From the NCBI GenBank assembly GCA_019459455.1, contig JAIBEX010000022.1, positions 124,001-188,000 on the forward strand: a DNA stretch of 64,000 nt. Reading direction: 5' to 3'. Numbering within the stretch: position 1 is the first letter of the stretch; every line of letters starts with the position of its first letter. Below, one piece after another: positions 61,712 through 64,000 of this stretch. The notes below the pieces were generated by a model. The model did not search any database. It saw only the letters and a program-made list of their open reading frames with translations, and was not told where the DNA came from. This stretch comes from Weeksellaceae bacterium (GTDB taxonomy: Bacteria > Bacteroidota > Bacteroidia > Flavobacteriales > Weeksellaceae). The position numbers were made by a program, and so were the translations under genes.

Positions 61712-62146
61712 TTAGCCTACAACAATTGTGGGGATCATGGTGATTCTGGAGTTTACCGAATTAGAGATCAAGCAGTTCTGTTCAGACTTCTGCAGTACAC
61801 GTTCCGCTTTTTCTTTTTCCGATTCGTTCAGAATTGTTACCGTAGGTTCCAGGATTACTTCCGTCATCATGAATTTACCGTCAATGAGGTCGAGTTTCCC
61901 GCTTGATTTACATGAGAAATCTTTAAACTCCAGTTTCGAATTTTCAGCAATAGCCAGAAAGGTTGTCATGAGACAGCTGGCAACTGCAGCTGTGAACAAA
62001 TGTTCGGGCGACCAGACTCCTTCCACTCCATTCGGAAACTGCGGGGGTGTTGCCACTTCTATGGGTGTCGTTAGTTCGGGAGAAGTCATTTCGCCTGTGC
62101 GGCCGCTTTTCCAGTCTATGTTTACGTTAAAATTATGCGCATCCAT
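61712..62146 (-). CDS. OsmC/Ohr family protein
   Basis: 144 residues. Thiol-based peroxidase family that reduces organic hydroperoxides, or persulfides in some members. The two redox cysteines are in AAVASCLMTTFLAIAENS and KSEQNCLISNSV. PNGVEGVWSPEHLFTAAVASC is the usual central block. It ends four bases from the rhodanese gene upstream, so the two form one transcript. Pairing with a rhodanese suggests work on low-molecular-weight persulfides, an inference. Confidence 0.9.
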   Translation of the reverse strand: MDAHNFNVNIDWKSGRTGEMTSPELTTPIEVATPPQFPNGVEGVWSPEHLFTAAVASCLMTTFLAIAENSKLEFKDFSCKSSGKLDLIDGKFMMTEVILEPTVTILNESEKEKAERVLQKSEQNCLISNSVNSRITMIPTIVVG

Positions 62147-62150
62147 TTGC

Positions 62151-62462
62151 TTAAATTTTATTGTTTAAACTCATCCAGCCACCTCCGTTGTACACTTTTG
62201 TATACCCCGCATTTTTTAAAATATTCTGGGCAGTAGAACTTCTCATGCCAGATGCACAACAGGTAATGATGGGTTTGTCCTTGTCCTTCAGTTTAGTCAG
62301 ATTTCCGGCAAGCTGATCTACCGGTATGTTGATGGAGTTTTTAATGTGACCACCTGCAAATTCACCTTTACTCCTTACATCTATAACCACAGCTCCTTCT
62401 TTTATAAGTGCTGCATAATCGGTTTTTTCCATACCGAACAAGTTTTTAATAGAATCAAACAT
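62151..62462 (-). CDS. Single-domain rhodanese
   Basis: 103 residues. Sulfurtransferase of the GlpE/PspE size. VVIDVRSKGEFAGGHIKNSINIPVDQL is the typical first block and the active loop is ITCCASGMRSS, with the nucleophile being one of the two adjacent cysteines (CxxGxR pattern). Cytosolic, no signal peptide. Transcribed with the osmC gene, and likely under the Crp-type operator 60 bases upstream. Confidence 0.9.
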   Translation of the reverse strand: MFDSIKNLFGMEKTDYAALIKEGAVVIDVRSKGEFAGGHIKNSINIPVDQLAGNLTKLKDKDKPIITCCASGMRSSTAQNILKNAGYTKVYNGGGWMSLNNKI

Positions 62463-62493
62463 AATTTTGTAATTTTTGTTGTTAATTATACTG

Positions 62494-62501
62494 CAAATTT
62501 A
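62494..62501 (-). promoter_or_regulatory. -7 box of the rhodanese-osmC operon
   Basis: TAAATTTG on the minus strand, 31 bases before the rhodanese ATG. No -33 TTTG; the operator lies there instead. Confidence 0.5.
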
Positions 62502-62522
62502 TGCGATGCTATTGGGCAACAA

Positions 62523-62538
62523 CGTAACGCAGGTTACA
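62523..62538 (-). promoter_or_regulatory. Crp/Fnr-type operator upstream of rhodanese-osmC
   Basis: CGTAACGCAGGTTACA on the plus strand: a GTAAC-N4-GTTAC palindrome, centred 29.5 bases before the -7 box. It overlaps the stop codon of the crp-like gene itself. Confidence 0.55.
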
Positions 62539-63142
62539 TAAGGTGTATTTTGTGTCTTGACAGTTCCAGTATTCCGTTTTTTTCCATCTGCTTCAGGACT
62601 CTGCTGGTCGCTTCGCGGGTGATTCCCAATTCGTCGGCAAGCTGCTGGTGCGTAACCGACAGCTCTTTGGATTGATACAGTTGGCATTTCTGTTTAAGGA
62701 GATGCAGCAGCCGGGTGTCAATTTTCTGAAAAGCGACGGCATTTACGACATCCAAAAGTTCTTCAAACCTTTTTTGGTACAGATTGAAAATGAAATCGGT
62801 CCATTCCGGGTACTTGTGAATCCATTCCCTGGCCTTATCTGCCGGAATCAGCAGGATTTCCGCGTCTTCTTCAACTACTGCCCGGATTTTGGAGGTATCA
62901 CTGTTCATGCTTGCCAGAAAAGAAACAATACAGCTTTCGCCCGGCGTAATATAGTAAAGCAGGATTTCCCGGCCTTCCTCATCGGTTCTGATGACCTTGA
63001 TGCTCCCCGATAGGACCACCGGAATGGTCCTTACATAGGATTGCATGTCCAGGATAACGCTCCCCGCAGCAAAATTTTTACTGTAGCCGGCTGCGGTAAT
63101 TTCTTTCTTTAATTCTGAATTGAAAAGGTCTGAAAATTCCAT
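62534..63142 (-). CDS. Crp/Fnr family transcriptional regulator
   Basis: 202 residues. N-terminal cyclic-nucleotide-like beta-roll (FAAGSVILDMQSYVRTIPVVLSGSIKVIRTDEEGREILLYYITPGESCI), dimer helix, then a winged helix with LSVTHQQLADELGITREATSRVLKQMEKNG. The cNMP-type ligand residues are not clearly preserved. There is no Fe-S cysteine cluster at the N-terminus, so it is not a classic Fnr. The single Cys in the roll (ESCIVSF) could be a redox or sulfide switch, which is speculation. It probably controls the SQR and rhodanese promoters next to it. Confidence 0.88.
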   Translation of the reverse strand: MEFSDLFNSELKKEITAAGYSKNFAAGSVILDMQSYVRTIPVVLSGSIKVIRTDEEGREILLYYITPGESCIVSFLASMNSDTSKIRAVVEEDAEILLIPADKAREWIHKYPEWTDFIFNLYQKRFEELLDVVNAVAFQKIDTRLLHLLKQKCQLYQSKELSVTHQQLADELGITREATSRVLKQMEKNGILELSRHKIHLM

Positions 63143-63322
63143 TTAAGTTGTTTGAAAATCAAAGCATAAAAGTATTAAAATTATGCGAACGGTGCGTTGT
63201 CTTTTTGTTACCAAAACGTCTTCTGTGAAAAGGAAAAAAGAGAGGACCTTAAATAAAAAAGTACATAAAATGTTAATTATTGTAAAATTTTTATATTTTC
63301 GTAAATCTTAAAAAAATAAACA

Positions 63323-64000
63323 ATGTCGAATCTCTGGAGAACCAAACCCCTTGATCAGCTAATGGCGGAAGCCGATGAATCTGAAAAAGGACTTAAAAAA
63401 ACGCTGACCTCTGCTTCACTCGTTGCGCTCGGTATCGGAGCCATCATCGGAGCCGGTCTTTTCTCAATAACCGGTATGGCTGCTGCAAATTATGCCGGTC
63501 CCGGAATTATGATTTCCTTTATTATCGCGGCCATAGGCTGTGCTTTCGCAGGACTTTGCTACGCTGAATTCGCGTCCATGATTCCTGTTGCGGGCAGTGC
63601 TTATACTTATTCCTATGCTACGATGGGCGAATTCATAGCCTGGATTATCGGCTGGGACCTGGTGCTGGAATACGCAGTGGGAGCCGCAACAGTAGCCTCC
63701 AGCTGGTCCGGATATCTGGGGAAATTCTTCCATTCTTTCGGGGTCGCACTACCGGAAACGCTTATGACTACGCCTTTTGACGTCACTTCAAGTGGAGCAG
63801 GAGGGATTGTCAACCTTCCGGCGATCTTCATCGTGGTCATCATGTCCCTGATCCTGATAAAGGGAACCAGTGAATCCGCCTTTGTAAATACGGGGATTGT
63901 AATCCTGAAGGTTGCCATCGTCATCATTTTCATCGTCGTGGGTTTCAAATATGTAAAAGCTGAAAACCTGACCCCACTTATTCCGGAAAATACCGGAAAA
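63323..64000 (+). CDS. APC superfamily amino acid permease (partial, runs off the right edge)
   Basis: 226 residues seen, N-terminal half. MSNLWRTKPLDQLMAEADESEKGLKKTLT is a cytosolic start with the CAT-family 'L..TL' lead-in, then LVALGIGAIIGAGLFSITGMAAANYAGPGIMISF, the substrate-binding TM1 with the G-I-G-A-G-x-F motif, followed by further helices (CAFAGLCYAEFASMIPVAGSAYTY, and so on). A cationic or branched amino acid is the likely substrate. The ATG at 63323 is preceded by a poly-A leader. Unrelated to the sulfur genes as far as can be seen. Confidence 0.9.
   Translation, partial: MSNLWRTKPLDQLMAEADESEKGLKKTLTSASLVALGIGAIIGAGLFSITGMAAANYAGPGIMISFIIAAIGCAFAGLCYAEFASMIPVAGSAYTYSYATMGEFIAWIIGWDLVLEYAVGAATVASSWSGYLGKFFHSFGVALPETLMTTPFDVTSSGAGGIVNLPAIFIVVIMSLILIKGTSESAFVNTGIVILKVAIVIIFIVVGFKYVKAENLTPLIPENTGK

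Noticed and set aside
1-64000. CRISPR arrays, rRNA, insertion sequences, prophage
   Set aside because: No regularly spaced repeats, no rRNA-like sequence and no transposase, integrase or phage structural gene were found on either strand.

Overview
The window reads as a chromosomal segment of a flavobacterium close to Chryseobacterium or Kaistella (Weeksellaceae). This is an inference from protein family resemblance: a fused E1 alpha/beta 2-oxoacid dehydrogenase, DUF4294, OMP_b-brl_3 and DUF2809 proteins, a DnaX without its zinc module, and DAHP synthase fused to type II chorismate mutase. Many promoters also have the Bacteroidetes -7 box TAnnTTTG. No rRNA, CRISPR array, integrase, transposase or prophage was seen, and both tRNAs are tRNA-Arg.

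Layout. 0-5 kb is a minus-strand run of small accessory genes (a DHFR/RibD-fold reductase, a frameshifted gene, DUF2809, DUF1801, hypotheticals, a zinc ribbon protein) separated by spacers with inverted repeats. 5-8 kb carries ppk1-ppx. 8-15 kb holds an S9 peptidase, then an expansion of small secreted proteins beginning with a (Q)DYTFDY-like motif, mixed with a lipoprotein and a family 6 DNA glycosylase. 15-26 kb is housekeeping: queA, rlmN, a polyprenyl synthase, the E1 fusion and lpd, the last two separated by an AT-rich secreted gene. 26-33 kb has an ABC ATPase, tRNA-Arg(ACG), a metal/cobalamin-type binding lipoprotein, mtgA, a SpecificRecomb membrane protein and the recF-DUF721 pair. 33-39 kb is one giant alpha-2-macroglobulin-like gene without the thioester motif. 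39-45 kb has tRNA-Arg(CCG), an NlpC/P60 lipoprotein, dnaX split by an A11 run, aro, rsgA, ndk and rpe. 46-47 kb is an AT-rich two-gene insert with a UDG-like motif. 47-59 kb is mostly housekeeping (M42 peptidase, mnmD, ilvE, a PPIase fusion, galE, an outer-membrane barrel, mltG, dapF, pnuC) with a truncated type ISP restriction enzyme. 59.7-63.1 kb is a putative sulfur/thiol-stress module. An amino-acid permease runs off the right edge.

How genes work together. Ppk1 and Ppx make and degrade polyphosphate. MtgA, MltG and DapF serve peptidoglycan. RecF, DUF721 and DnaX serve replication and repair. The SQR-like oxidoreductase, DUF3365 haem protein, rhodanese, OsmC protein and Crp/Fnr regulator look like one response: two similar Crp-type palindromes sit about 30 bp upstream of the -7 boxes of the SQR and rhodanese-osmC transcripts.

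The strongest leads are the dnaX A11 slippage site, this Crp-controlled sulfur module, the tandem secreted family, and the AT-rich UDG-like pair. Functions come from reading motifs and recalled family resemblance; no database search was run.
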